Assembly: GCA_964351495.1 (NCBI GenBank)
Contig: CAYGOC010000002.1
Location: 1 to 64,000, forward strand
DNA: 64,000 nucleotides
Direction of reading: 5' to 3'
Source of the DNA: CAYGOC01 sp964351495
Lineage (GTDB): Bacteria > Chlamydiota > Chlamydiia > Chlamydiales > SM23-39
Below are positions 24,110-33,511 of the stretch, piece after piece. The position numbers and the translations under genes were made by a program. The first letter of the stretch is position 1, and the number at the start of each line of letters is the position of its first letter. Below the pieces are notes generated by a model that saw nothing but the letters and a program-made list of their open reading frames with translations, was not told the DNA's origin and did not search any database.

Positions 24110-25199
24110 ATGCAAGAGATCTGGGAAAAAATAGAAAATTTAGAAAAAAGAATCTTTGAAATGACGAGGTTTCTTTGACGTTTCTTCTAAGAAAGAAGAA
24201 ATAAAGAAATTGGAGGAAGTAGTAGAAGAGCCTCTTTTTTGGGAAGATCCTGAAAAAGCCAAGCAGATTTTACAAAAGAAGAGTGAACTTTTGGCGTGGG
24301 TGGAGCCTTGTGAAGAGATCCAAGGTAGAATTACTAGCGTAAAAGAGCTTTTTCCCGAAGTGGAAGCGGAAAAAGAGGAAGAGCTTACCCAGGAGATTGT
24401 ACAAGAATTAGAGGTGTTAGAGCAAAAGGTGGAAGAGTTAGAGCTAAAAAAAATGCTCTCTTCTGAAATCGACAAAAAAGGGTGTTTTTTTAGTATTAAT
24501 GCAGGAGCCGGTGGAACGGAAAGTTGTGACTGGGTATTAATGTTATCTCGTATGTATCTTAGATGGGCCGAAAAAAAGGGATGGAAGATACAAATTGTAG
24601 ATAGAATAGAAGGAGAAGTGGCAGGCATTAAAAGTATCACATACCGATTAGAGGGATCTTTTGCTTACGGATATTGTAAATCAGAAAAGGGAGTTCACAG
24701 GTTAGTCAGAATCTCTCCTTTCGATAGTGGAGCAAGAAGGCATACCAGTTTTGCCTCGGTAGACGTTTCTCCTGTTGTGGAAGATATCCAAATTGAGATT
24801 AATCCAGATGAAATAAAGATAGATACCTTTAGAGCCTCCGGAGCAGGAGGACAGCATGTAAACAAAACCGACTCAGCCGTTCGTATAACCCATATTCCTT
24901 CCAAGATTGTTGTTTCTTGCCAAACAGAGAGAAGTCAAATTCAAAACAAAGAAACAGCCCTTTCTCTTTTGAAAGGAAAGTTGTATGAGAAAAAAATGGA
25001 AGAAAGACAAAAAGAGTTAGAAGAGCTCTCAGGAGAAAAAAAACAAATAGGATGGGGTTCTCAAATCCGTAGTTATGTATTTCAACCGTATACTTTGGTA
25101 AAAGATGAAAGAACCAAAGAGAAAACAGGCAATATACAGGCTGTTATGGATGGGGACTTAGATCCTTTTGTAAAAGCCTATTTAAAAAGGTTTGGATAG
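24110..25199 (+). CDS. prfB: Peptide chain release factor 2 with programmed +1 frameshift
   Basis: RF2 releases proteins at UGA and UAA. The gene starts at ATG 24110 after AGAGGG. After 22 codons ending ...RFL the frame meets TGA at 24176-24178. Reading resumes in +1 with GAC GTT TCT, so the CDS is 24110-24175 joined to 24177-25199. The slippery CTT TGA C is preceded by the SD-like GAGG and three bases, as in the Escherichia coli RF2 autoregulatory site. The catalytic GGQ (SGAGGQHVNKTDSAVR) and the usual C-terminus are present. Low RF2 favours frameshifting and so raises RF2 synthesis. Confidence 0.96.
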
Positions 25200-25684
25200 T
25201 GGATTTTGATATTCGGTTTTCAGAGCAAAAAGATGGCATTTTTTTAGAAAAATGGCTTTTACAGAAAGGAGAACTCTACTGGTTTCCTATGTCTGAAGAA
25301 AAAGAGGTAAAAGAGGTCGTTAAAAACTGGATCGGCTTTGCCAAATTTAGAGCTAGTTTGACAGCAGAAGGAAAAGAGGGTGTCTACGCTATAGGCACCC
25401 TTTTTCTGATGCCCTATAAAAAAACGGCTCACCAAGCGCTTTTTTACCTTATGGTGGGTCCCGAATATAGAAGAAAAGGGATAGGCTCTTCTATGGTAAA
25501 AAACCTGAAAAATCTAGCAAAAAAGTACTTTAAGTTAGAAAGATTACAAATAGAGCTTTATGAAGGCTCTTCTTTAATCCCTATTTTGGAAAAACAAGAC
25601 TTTCATCTAGTTTTTTCTCAAAAAAATTACGTGAAAGAAGGAAATGTTTTTCGCTCCCGTCTTTTTTGGGAGGCAGTTTTATGA
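25199..25684 (+). CDS. GNAT-family N-acetyltransferase (first of two)
   Basis: 161 residues starting at GTG 25199, which shares its first base with the prfB stop. The acetyl-CoA loop is EYRRKGIGSSMVK (about residue 96). The N-terminal LLQKGELYWFPM closely resembles the next gene's LMEPHVLNWFPM, so the two arose by tandem duplication. Substrate unknown. The 1-nt overlap with prfB and 4-nt overlap with the next gene indicate one transcript. Translation probably depends on coupling, since no Shine-Dalgarno is evident. Confidence 0.82.
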   Translation: MDFDIRFSEQKDGIFLEKWLLQKGELYWFPMSEEKEVKEVVKNWIGFAKFRASLTAEGKEGVYAIGTLFLMPYKKTAHQALFYLMVGPEYRRKGIGSSMVKNLKNLAKKYFKLERLQIELYEGSSLIPILEKQDFHLVFSQKNYVKEGNVFRSRLFWEAVL

Positions 25685-26172
25685 AAGAGAAAATAACAAT
25701 AAGGCTCGCAAAAAAAGAGGATAAAGAGCACCTAATCCAGTGGCTTATGGAGCCTCATGTTTTGAATTGGTTTCCTATGGATAATATACGAGAAGTAGAG
25801 GATTCTGTCCGTCTTTGGCTTAGCTATATTCCCCAAAAAGCTGTTTTCATTGCAGAAGTAGATGGGAAACCGGTAGGCTCCGCTAATTTATATTTACAGC
25901 CCTTTGAAAAACTTTCCCATCACAGCCTTTTTGCCATTATCGTAACAACTTCTATGAGAGGTAAGGGAGTAGGGACGGCTCTTTTAAAAGAGCTGATTTA
26001 TCAAGCAAAAGAGGTGTTTCATCTTATGTTTTTACATTTAGAAGTGTATGAAGACAATCCCGCTAAAAAGCTGTATGAAAAACTGGGGTTTTCAGAGGTG
26101 GGAAAACAGCCCTTTTTTATTAAGAAAGAAGGCAAGTACTACACAAAAATTTTTATGGAAAAATACGTGTAA
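25681..26172 (+). CDS. GNAT-family N-acetyltransferase (second of two)
   Basis: 163 residues from ATG 25681, with GGGAGG seven bases upstream. The acetyl-CoA binding motif is SMRGKGVGTALLKEL (about residue 97), and the GNAT C-terminal strand has LEVYEDNPAKKLYEKLGF, which is more canonical than in its upstream paralogue. Possibly acts on a protein N-terminus or small amine; unknown. It ends 12 bp before yebC, in the same operon. Confidence 0.87.
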   Translation: MKEKITIRLAKKEDKEHLIQWLMEPHVLNWFPMDNIREVEDSVRLWLSYIPQKAVFIAEVDGKPVGSANLYLQPFEKLSHHSLFAIIVTTSMRGKGVGTALLKELIYQAKEVFHLMFLHLEVYEDNPAKKLYEKLGFSEVGKQPFFIKKEGKYYTKIFMEKYV

Positions 26173-26184
26173 AAGGAGATTTTT

Positions 26185-26898
26185 TTGGCTGGGCATAGTA
26201 AATGGGCTAATATCAAACATAGAAAGGAAAGGGCTGATAAGAAAAAAGGGAAAGTTTTTTCCCGTATTATGAAAGAGCTTATCTCTGCTGTAAAACAAGG
26301 GGGAATAGATCCGAAAACCAATTCCAAACTGCGTATTGCTATAGAAAAAGCAAAAGAGGCCAACATCCCTCAAGAAAATATAAAAAGAAACATTGAAAAA
26401 GCAGCAAGCCCAAATACAGAAGAATATAAAGAACAAACCTACGAACTTTATGGGCATGGGGGAGTAGGGATTTTAGCAGAAGCTTTTACCGACAATAAAA
26501 ATAGAACCGTTTCCGAGCTTCGAATTGCTATCAATAAGTGTGGAGGAAACCTAGCGGAACTCGGTGCTGTTTCGTATAACTTTGAAAAAAAAGGGGTTCT
26601 TCGTCTTGCAAAAGAAAAAGAGTCGGAAGTGTTTGAGCTTGCCTTAGAGCTAGGGGCAGAAGACTTAGAAAAAGAAGAAGAGGCCTTTTTTGTTATAGTA
26701 GATTATCAAGATCTTCTTTCTGTTAAAAAGCAGTTTGAAGAGAAAAACTTCAAAGTCTTATCAGCAGATATCGTAATGCTTCCGAAGCTTTTTATAGAAT
26801 GCGCGCAAGAAGACTATGAAAAAAATGAGAAACTGATCGAATGGCTAGAAAATATAGAGGACATCGATACCGTTTTTCATAATATGAAAGAGCTTTAA
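26185..26898 (+). CDS. yebC: YebC/PmpR-family protein
   Basis: 237 residues. The start MAGHSKWANIKHRK is diagnostic and uses TTG (26185) after AAAAGGAG. Family members were described as DNA-binding regulators, and more recently some were shown to help ribosomes through difficult proline stretches. The three-domain layout (AGHSKWANIK, GVGILAEAFTDNKNRT, ending with TVFHNM) is complete. Last gene of the prfB-GNAT-GNAT-yebC run. Its 3' end overlaps the M16 protease gene by 4 bp tail to tail. Confidence 0.94.
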   Translation: MAGHSKWANIKHRKERADKKKGKVFSRIMKELISAVKQGGIDPKTNSKLRIAIEKAKEANIPQENIKRNIEKAASPNTEEYKEQTYELYGHGGVGILAEAFTDNKNRTVSELRIAINKCGGNLAELGAVSYNFEKKGVLRLAKEKESEVFELALELGAEDLEKEEEAFFVIVDYQDLLSVKKQFEEKNFKVLSADIVMLPKLFIECAQEDYEKNEKLIEWLENIEDIDTVFHNMKEL

Positions 26899-29759
26899 AA
26901 AAGCTCTTTCTCCTCTTCTTCTTGTGAAAATCGATTTTCTATCTGGGTGATTTTTCGAAATTCTTCAGGAGCATAAGGTTCATAAGTAAAAGGAGAGGTT
27001 CCTTTTATCAAAAGTCCCAGCCTTTTTTTATTGGTTTTACTAAGTAAATCCTTACAAAAAGCGCAAAAATCCGGATAGCTAAGTTCTTCTACGGCTTTTC
27101 CTAGTTGTTCTAATTTAGTAAAGTCTTCCTCTTCAGAAAACGCAGCCTTGGCCCAAAGGGCACCCTCTTCTTTGAGGTTTTTATGGGCTTTGTTTACTTT
27201 ATTTAAAACTGCCTCTTTAGAAGAAAGAAAGCGCTCTTCCGGGATTTCTTTTGAAAAATTTTCTAAAAGATCTTCTAAAAAAAGCTCAAAGCGAAATAAC
27301 AAATCCAAGGGTTCGTGAGAACTAGATTGAACCGTTAAAATTTGGTAGAGATTATCCCCCCATTTTTTTGTTTGAGAGAAAGCTACATAACCTGTTTTTT
27401 GCTTGGTTCTTAAGACGTGAAAAAAGATCTCTTGCAAAGGATTTTTCAAAATAGTCAAAGCGGCTTTTTTTTCAGGGGTTTCTCTTCCCGATTCTATTAC
27501 GAGTAAAGAAGCGCTTCCCTCAAGATCTATTTTTTTCTCCATAAGATAAGGACCCTCTTTCAAAGATACAGTGGATAAAGGAGGGTGGTATGCCTTGGGG
27601 AAGGGTTCGTTTTTTAATATATGATGAGCATCAAGCCAAAGGCTTTCTGCTTCTTTAGAAGTAAGATTTCCTAGCATAAAAGATTGGATATACGCTTTTG
27701 CAAAGAGCTTTTTTTGAAACTCTAAAAACCTTTCATAAGAGAGGTTATGTAATACCTCTATTTTTTCTTCTGAAGAAAAAACTTCTTTAGAAAAACAGAT
27801 GTTTAAGAACTGAAAACCTTGAGAAAAGGCAAGCTCTTTTTGCTCATTATAGTAATCTTCTAAAAGGGACTCTTTTATAAGGAGAAACTCTTCTTGCGTA
27901 ACCGATCTGTTTTTACACTCTTTTAAAATCTTTTCTAAAAGGAAAGGAGCCTTTTCGGAAAAACCGCTAATGGTAAGGAGGAGGGAACCTTTTCCTTTAT
28001 CAAAATAGGTGTAAAGACCTGCTTTACCGGCTGAAAACAAAGTAGTTTGCAGCTTTTTTTGTAAATTGGTTACGAAAAGATCTAAAAGAACTTCTGACTG
28101 GGAGCTAGGAGTAATCTCCGGGGATAAGATGGAAAAAGAAAGAGAGACTTCAGGAGTTTTATAAAAATTATCTCCTTTGTAGTAAAGAAATCCATAGTCA
28201 TTTTTTAAAAGGAGAGAGGGCTTTTCCTTTTCACAAGGAATTACAGAAAAGTCTTGAGGAACAAAAAAGTTTTTGGGAGGAAGCTGTACCTTTGTACTCG
28301 GTTTTACCGTTTTCCAAGTGCGGATCATTTCAGGGGCAATTTTCTGCATGCTATAAGAGGCTTTAAACCAAGGTTCTTCTTCGGTACAAGGAACAGGTAG
28401 AGAAGGAGCCATTAGGTAAATGCGAAAGTTTTCGGGACGTAAAAAGAAAAGAGCCTCTGCTATTTTCTCTTGAGAAGGCTCTTCTGAAAAAAGGGTGTTT
28501 TTAGGATAAGAAGAAAGAGGCTCTTCTAAAATAGAAGAGGCTTGGCTAGAAATAAAAGCAAAAGGATCTATTTGATCTTGATATTGATAGTTAAGCTTTG
28601 CTGTATGCTCTTTTTCCTCCCAAATATAGGAAGGAAAAGGCTCTTTTCGAAACAAAGCGAACGTTTCAAAGATTTTTTCCACTACAGAAGGGTAATTTTT
28701 TACCCCTTTTTCCGTTAGGCTAACGGTTACGGTAAAAACAGGTCTAGCTCTAGTTTTGGTAGAGACATAAGAGTAGCAGTTTTCAGCCAGAGCTTCTTTT
28801 TTTAACGCCTCAGATAGATTTTTTTCGTGGGGGTTGTTAAAGACATGAGAAATTAAGCTAAAAGGTTTAGAAGAATCTTCTAAAAGGGATTGGGGGATCT
28901 CCCATTCGAGCATTAAATACTTAAATTTTTTAAGCGGTTTGATATAGGTGATTGTGTCTGGGTTGCTATCTTTTAAAGAAGCCAGGGCGACAGGTGTTTT
29001 TTCTGTAGAACGAGGCTCTATTGTAGAAAAAAAAGCGGAAGCTTTTTCTTTTAATTCAGAAAGAGGAAGGGAAGAATAGACCACCAGATGCATTTTTTCA
29101 GGGCTGTAGTTTTTCTCAAAAAAGGTTTGCATATAGTTTGAGTCTACTTTTTCTAAAGAAGTAGAATTTCCACAGCTAAATTTATGATAAGGGTGTTCTT
29201 TAGAGCTTGTGGCTCTTATCACCTGAAAAATACGAAAGCCATCAGACTGCTGTCCTTTTAAAAATTCTTCGTGTACTACATAACGCTCTTTTTCAAGAGC
29301 CTCATCTAAAAAAAGAGGTTCTCTTAAATGGCCTGCTAAGCGGGATAAAGCTTCTTCAAAAAACTTATGGTCTATAGAACAAAGGTAAGACGTATGCGTA
29401 TCTTCTGTAAAAGCGTTAAACGTTCCTCCATGATCGGAAATAAAGCGAATAAAGGAGTTACTTTCCGGATGACTTTTGGTTCCTTGTAAAACCATATGTT
29501 CCATAAAGTGGGCTAGGCCTAAAGCTTCTTCCGGATCAGAAAAAGAGCCTACTTCTACAGTTAAACAAGCAGAAGACTGAGAAGCTTCCGGATCAGAAAT
29601 TAGGTAAGCCCGAAGGCCATTTTCTAAAACAATTTTAGCCGTTTTTCTGTTTTGCAAGGAGGGAGTTAAAAAAGGAAGAGAAAACTCATCTACTACTTCT
29701 GTAAAAGGTGCTGCAAAAGAGAGGGTGCAAGAAAAAAGAAAAAGAAAAAAAGATTTCAT
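26895..29759 (-). CDS. ptr: Secreted M16 (insulinase/pitrilysin-type) metalloprotease
   Basis: 954 residues. Signal peptide (KSFFLFLFSCTLSFA) directs export to the periplasm. The inverted zinc motif HxxEH appears as HFMEH (about residue 85) with the third glutamate about 75 residues later. Four M16 repeats are expected, the last three inactive, and the length suits pitrilysin. It degrades peptides. GAGGA precedes ATG 29759. Last gene of the long minus-strand cluster, downstream of plsB and rne, an order I remember for Chlamydia. Confidence 0.9.
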   Translation of the reverse strand: MKSFFLFLFSCTLSFAAPFTEVVDEFSLPFLTPSLQNRKTAKIVLENGLRAYLISDPEASQSSACLTVEVGSFSDPEEALGLAHFMEHMVLQGTKSHPESNSFIRFISDHGGTFNAFTEDTHTSYLCSIDHKFFEEALSRLAGHLREPLFLDEALEKERYVVHEEFLKGQQSDGFRIFQVIRATSSKEHPYHKFSCGNSTSLEKVDSNYMQTFFEKNYSPEKMHLVVYSSLPLSELKEKASAFFSTIEPRSTEKTPVALASLKDSNPDTITYIKPLKKFKYLMLEWEIPQSLLEDSSKPFSLISHVFNNPHEKNLSEALKKEALAENCYSYVSTKTRARPVFTVTVSLTEKGVKNYPSVVEKIFETFALFRKEPFPSYIWEEKEHTAKLNYQYQDQIDPFAFISSQASSILEEPLSSYPKNTLFSEEPSQEKIAEALFFLRPENFRIYLMAPSLPVPCTEEEPWFKASYSMQKIAPEMIRTWKTVKPSTKVQLPPKNFFVPQDFSVIPCEKEKPSLLLKNDYGFLYYKGDNFYKTPEVSLSFSILSPEITPSSQSEVLLDLFVTNLQKKLQTTLFSAGKAGLYTYFDKGKGSLLLTISGFSEKAPFLLEKILKECKNRSVTQEEFLLIKESLLEDYYNEQKELAFSQGFQFLNICFSKEVFSSEEKIEVLHNLSYERFLEFQKKLFAKAYIQSFMLGNLTSKEAESLWLDAHHILKNEPFPKAYHPPLSTVSLKEGPYLMEKKIDLEGSASLLVIESGRETPEKKAALTILKNPLQEIFFHVLRTKQKTGYVAFSQTKKWGDNLYQILTVQSSSHEPLDLLFRFELFLEDLLENFSKEIPEERFLSSKEAVLNKVNKAHKNLKEEGALWAKAAFSEEEDFTKLEQLGKAVEELSYPDFCAFCKDLLSKTNKKRLGLLIKGTSPFTYEPYAPEEFRKITQIENRFSQEEEEKELF

Positions 29760-29769
29760 AGAAGAGTCC

Positions 29770-30783
29770 TCATAGTAATTTTTGGTACTGCTTTTTTACC
29801 ATATCAGTAATAAATAAAGCCCGTTTTTTTCGAACCTCTAACCTATCTTTCCCGGTAAAATTTTCCATGGAAATTTCTTCCCCAAAATAGAGCCTACAAA
29901 AAGAGAAGTTTGCATGCCGTGTTTCCCCGATTTCTTTTTGAATGGTATCTGGAGGAGGTAAAATAGGATAGGTATACAAAGCTAAAGGGAAAAAGTGGAC
30001 CTTTTTTTTGGCTTTTTTCGCCATGAGATAAAACATTTCCACGCTTTGAGGATCAAAAGGATCTGGATCTACCTCCCCTTTTTTATTTCTCCGATCCCTT
30101 CCTCCGGAAGGAGCTACATAAATGGACTTCCCTCCTTCTGCAAAAAGAGAGCTCATTAACCTCATGGTAACTTGGTTGTGTTGTAGTTTTTTTTCTTTTA
30201 GATGAGGAGGGTGATCTATGTATTTTTTAGAGTAGATACAGATGAGATCTCTTCCTAAGCTAAAAGGAATAGCAGCAGGATCTGTAATGACCCTTTCTCC
30301 TGCTACATAGATGGTGTCAGAGGCTATCTTAGGGAACTTTTCTTGTAAAAGAAGATCGATAAGCTGGGGGTCTAGTTCTGTTTGGTGGTTTGCTAAAAAA
30401 ACTACGCTTTCTTGTTTTTCTAAATAGGTTTTTGTTTTTTCTAGAGATTTTTCTCCTAAAATCCAAGAATTAGCAAAGTCAACTAAGGGTCTTGTAAAAT
30501 CAAGACCAAACTTGTGGTAGTCGAAAGGGGCCGTGATTTTTTGATGATAGGGTTGAAAGGTAGGAGGGTTTTTTGCATTTTCATTCATTAAGGAAAAAAG
30601 GGTAGAAAACAAAAAGACCCTTTTTTTTTCTTCTAAATGAGAATAGGTAGCTTTTTTGTACTCCAGATAAAAGCCCTGTAAAATGGAGATATGTTTTTCA
30701 GACAAGACTCCTTTTTTTTTTGCCTTTTCTAAAGAGGAAAAAAGGGCTTTTTCTATTTCACTAAGAGAGCAATTTTTCATCAT
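29770..30783 (-). CDS. plsB: Glycerol-3-phosphate acyltransferase, soluble plastid-type
   Basis: 337 residues. Block I NHQTELDP, containing the Hx4D catalytic pair, lies near residue 133; block III-like APSGGRDRR lies further on; and the N-terminal helical domain matches plant chloroplast and chlamydial GPATs rather than the large proteobacterial PlsB. It makes 1-acylglycerol-3-phosphate for phospholipid synthesis. It overlaps the end of rne by 23 nt and is followed by ptr after 10 bp. PlsX (also here) supplies acyl phosphate in other systems, so both entry routes to phospholipid are in one cluster. Confidence 0.88.
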   Translation of the reverse strand: MMKNCSLSEIEKALFSSLEKAKKKGVLSEKHISILQGFYLEYKKATYSHLEEKKRVFLFSTLFSLMNENAKNPPTFQPYHQKITAPFDYHKFGLDFTRPLVDFANSWILGEKSLEKTKTYLEKQESVVFLANHQTELDPQLIDLLLQEKFPKIASDTIYVAGERVITDPAAIPFSLGRDLICIYSKKYIDHPPHLKEKKLQHNQVTMRLMSSLFAEGGKSIYVAPSGGRDRRNKKGEVDPDPFDPQSVEMFYLMAKKAKKKVHFFPLALYTYPILPPPDTIQKEIGETRHANFSFCRLYFGEEISMENFTGKDRLEVRKKRALFITDMVKKQYQKLL

Positions 30784-32302
30784 TCAAAGTAGAAAAAAAT
30801 TGGTATTCGTTTAAATGAAGCGTATCATCTGTTGTAATTTCCAGATAAGCATTTGCTTTCGAAGCCATTTTTTCTAAAAAGGGGATATCCACTACCTTTA
30901 AGTACTTTTCCAGTTCCGGATGAACCTTTAAACGAAGAGCGTATTGACTTTTGTAGTGAATGAGTCTTTTTAAAGAACGCTCAATTTCTACCATGATACT
31001 TTCATGGTTTTTTATCGAACCACTCCCTGCACAGTAAGGGCAAGGGGTAAGGATCGTTTGTAAAAGAGACTCTCGGTTTCTTTGCCTTGTCATTTCTACA
31101 AGACCAAATTCACTCATTCCTAAAATAGTACACTTGGCACTGTCATCTTTCATGCATTCTTTTAGCTTTTCCAGGACTCGTTTTTGGTTTTTGCGGTAGC
31201 GCATATCAATGAAATCGCAAATGATAAGGCCCCCTAAGTTCCGGATCTTTATTTGCTTGGCAATTTCTTGCGCAGCTTCTATGTTAATGCGCACTAAGCT
31301 CTCTTCTACATCGGTATTAGAACTTTGAGAACTTCTTCCTGAGTTTACATCTATAGTATGCATCGCTTCTGTCTTGTCAAAAAACAAGTAACCCCCCGAA
31401 CTGAGCCATACTTTTCTTTTTAACGCTTTATCGAGCTCTCTTTCTACGTTAAATCTTTCAAACATAGGCATTTTATCCCGATAAAATTCGATTTTTAAAG
31501 GGTGCTCTGATTCATATTTTCGGTAAAGGCGCCTGCAATTTTGATGTGTTGCGTAATCATCCACTAAAAGACGAGAGATCTTCTTGTCAGCAGCAGTTAC
31601 AATCGCTTTTTTTATGAGATCAGTCTCTTCATAAAGAAGGGCTGTGCCTGTTGTATTATGAAAGCTCTCTACAGTAGTTTCCCAAGTTTTTAATAGATCT
31701 TGCGCCTCTTCTATTAATACTTCAGTAGAAGCATTTGCACTAGCCGTTCTGCAAATAAGGCCCATGTTTTGAGGCATTTCAAAAGCCCGAATTAGCTGTT
31801 TTAACTGATCTCTTAAAGCTCTATTTTCAATCTTTCGGGAGACCCCTCTGTGAGGGTTATTAGGAAGGAGCACCAGATATCTTCCCGCAATAGAAATATT
31901 AGAAGTAAGTCTAGCTCCCTTAGTCCCGATAGGTTCTTTGACCACTTGCACTAAAACAGGCTGGTCGATTTTTAAGACTTGGGAGATGTCTTGTACTTTT
32001 GTCTCTTTATTATTGCTAGGTGCCTTCGACTCTTCTATATCAAAATCCATATCGAAAAGCTCTTCAAACTTTTTTGTGTTTTCTAAGATATCACTAATAT
32101 GGATAAAGCCATTTTCTTCTTCTTGAATATCTATGAAAGCCGACTGAATATTATGGAGAATATTGGTAACTTTTCCTTTGTATATGTTACCGGTAATTTT
32201 TCGAGATTTTTTTCTTTCTATAATAAGATCATGAACTTGACCTTGCTTTAAAAGTACATACCGAGTCTCTTTTGACTCTACATTTAAAAGGATTTCATAC
32301 AT
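30761..32302 (-). CDS. rng: Ribonuclease E/G (RNase G type)
   Basis: 513 residues. An S1 domain (GNIYKGKVTNILHNIQSAF, about 36-125) precedes the RNase H-like catalytic core with metal-binding aspartates in HTIDVNSG and LIICDFIDM. A zinc-link CPYCAGSG follows near residue 400. No long disordered scaffold tail, so it is closer to RNase G. It cuts single-stranded RNA for rRNA/mRNA processing. I start at ATG 32302, with AAGGA eight bases upstream. The frame extends open upstream to 32401, but that part (MGTRAEKKSAPF...) has no family match. Confidence 0.92.
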   Translation of the reverse strand: MYEILLNVESKETRYVLLKQGQVHDLIIERKKSRKITGNIYKGKVTNILHNIQSAFIDIQEEENGFIHISDILENTKKFEELFDMDFDIEESKAPSNNKETKVQDISQVLKIDQPVLVQVVKEPIGTKGARLTSNISIAGRYLVLLPNNPHRGVSRKIENRALRDQLKQLIRAFEMPQNMGLICRTASANASTEVLIEEAQDLLKTWETTVESFHNTTGTALLYEETDLIKKAIVTAADKKISRLLVDDYATHQNCRRLYRKYESEHPLKIEFYRDKMPMFERFNVERELDKALKRKVWLSSGGYLFFDKTEAMHTIDVNSGRSSQSSNTDVEESLVRINIEAAQEIAKQIKIRNLGGLIICDFIDMRYRKNQKRVLEKLKECMKDDSAKCTILGMSEFGLVEMTRQRNRESLLQTILTPCPYCAGSGSIKNHESIMVEIERSLKRLIHYKSQYALRLKVHPELEKYLKVVDIPFLEKMASKANAYLEITTDDTLHLNEYQFFSTLNDEKLLS

Positions 32303-32334
32303 AAAACGGTTCCTTATACCCTCTTTTTTAGTTT

Positions 32335-33342
32335 TTAAGGGGTGGTTTTTGATTCTTTTCCTGAGAAAAGGTGCGGATTTTTTTTCAGCTCTTGTTCCCA
32401 TTTTTGGGAAAATTTCTTTTTCTGTAAGAAGAAGAGCGCTTCAGCTGCTTCTACAAAAGTCTTTGCTTCCGAGTTTCCATGACATTTAAATACCATTTTG
32501 GGACACCCTAATAAAAGAGCTCCCGGATAATACGAGTAAGAAGGAGCTTCTCTTACTAAAGACACAAAATCGGAAGGAAGTTTTTCCTCTATAGAACTGA
32601 GTAAAAACCGAGCCACTCCTTCTGCTGTTTTTAAAAATATATTTCCTGTAAAACCATCTGTCACCAAAACGTCAACATCCCCTTCGAAGATAGTAGTGCC
32701 TTCTCGGTTTCCTATAAAGGAAAAAAAAGTCTCTTTTTGAAGCTGTATTAAAGCTTTTCTCTGTTCGTGCAGTCCCTTAAAGGGCTCTTCTCCCATATTT
32801 AAAAATGCTACCCTCGGCTTTTTTATTCCGAGCAATTTTTGTAAAAGAGCCCCCATTTTTGCAAATTGCTCTAACGTCTTCCCACTTGTAGAAATATTGG
32901 CTCCCACATCCAGTACAACTAAAGGTTTTTTTTTGGTAGGAATAAAAGTAGCTAGAGCCGGCCGTGAAATTCCGGAAAACAAAGAGAGCTCATGTTTGGC
33001 TTTAGCAACTAAAGCCCCTGTATTTCCGGAAGAAATTAACGCATCTATCTTTCCCTCTTTCAAAAAGGTAAGAGCTACACAAAGAGAGGCTTGTTTTTTT
33101 TTTCGAATCACCTCCAAAGGGGGATCTTCCATATGAATTACCTCTTTAGTAACCACATATGTAGTAAGGGGATGTCTAGAAGAGGGAGGAAAAAATGTAT
33201 CAAAGAATCTTTTTTTTTCCGGGAGACCGAAAAAACAAAAAGGTTCCTTATTTCCTTTTTGCGAAAAGGCCTTCAAGATTGTCTCAGGAGGGGTTTCCCC
33301 CCCCATCAGATCAATGCCGATACAAAAAGGACTATCCTTCAC
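32335..33342 (-). CDS. plsX: Phosphate acyltransferase PlsX
   Basis: Converts acyl-ACP to acyl-phosphate. The family start GIDLMGGETPPE comes soon after the proposed GTG start at 33342. Other motifs are ISSGNTGAL, LDVGANIS, FLNMGEE and VTDGFTGN. The frame is open further upstream (to 33414), but that stretch is out of frame with, and fully inside, rpmF. I therefore choose the GTG overlapping the rpmF stop; no Shine-Dalgarno is visible, so translational coupling is likely. About 335 residues, the normal length. Operon order yceD-rpmF-plsX is widespread in bacteria. Confidence 0.88.
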   Translation of the reverse strand: MKDSPFCIGIDLMGGETPPETILKAFSQKGNKEPFCFFGLPEKKRFFDTFFPPSSRHPLTTYVVTKEVIHMEDPPLEVIRKKKQASLCVALTFLKEGKIDALISSGNTGALVAKAKHELSLFSGISRPALATFIPTKKKPLVVLDVGANISTSGKTLEQFAKMGALLQKLLGIKKPRVAFLNMGEEPFKGLHEQRKALIQLQKETFFSFIGNREGTTIFEGDVDVLVTDGFTGNIFLKTAEGVARFLLSSIEEKLPSDFVSLVREAPSYSYYPGALLLGCPKMVFKCHGNSEAKTFVEAAEALFFLQKKKFSQKWEQELKKNPHLFSGKESKTTP

Positions 33343-33511
33343 TAGAGATGACTGCTCGATTTTTGTAAAATCCGCAAGATGCGCAAATATGATGGGATTT
33401 TTTAGGCTTGCCACAGTTAGAGCAAGAAAGAAGCTGAACAGGCTTTTTGGCCATGTGAGCTCTTCGTGAATTCTTCCGGGCGTTTGAGGTTCTGTTTCTA
33501 GGTACTGCCAT
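33332..33511 (-). CDS. rpmF: Ribosomal protein bL32
   Basis: 59 residues: MAVPRNRTSNARKNSRRAH... with two zinc-finger pairs, CSNCGKPK and CASCGFYKN. The ATG at 33511 lies inside the last codons of yceD (14-nt overlap), and the stop at 33332-33334 lies 11 bases inside plsX. It is short but unmistakable, and places all three genes on one transcript. The C-x2-C...C-x2-C form binds zinc. Confidence 0.95.
   Translation of the reverse strand: MAVPRNRTSNARKNSRRAHMAKKPVQLLSCSNCGKPKKSHHICASCGFYKNRAVISSEG

Noticed and set aside
30761..32401. Longer RNase E/G frame starting at 32401
   Set aside because: The first 33 residues overlap the end of plsX, lack family similarity, and the ATG at 32302 has a good ribosome site.
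32335..33414. PlsX frame starting at 33414
   Set aside because: Its first 24 codons are the rpmF gene read in another frame.
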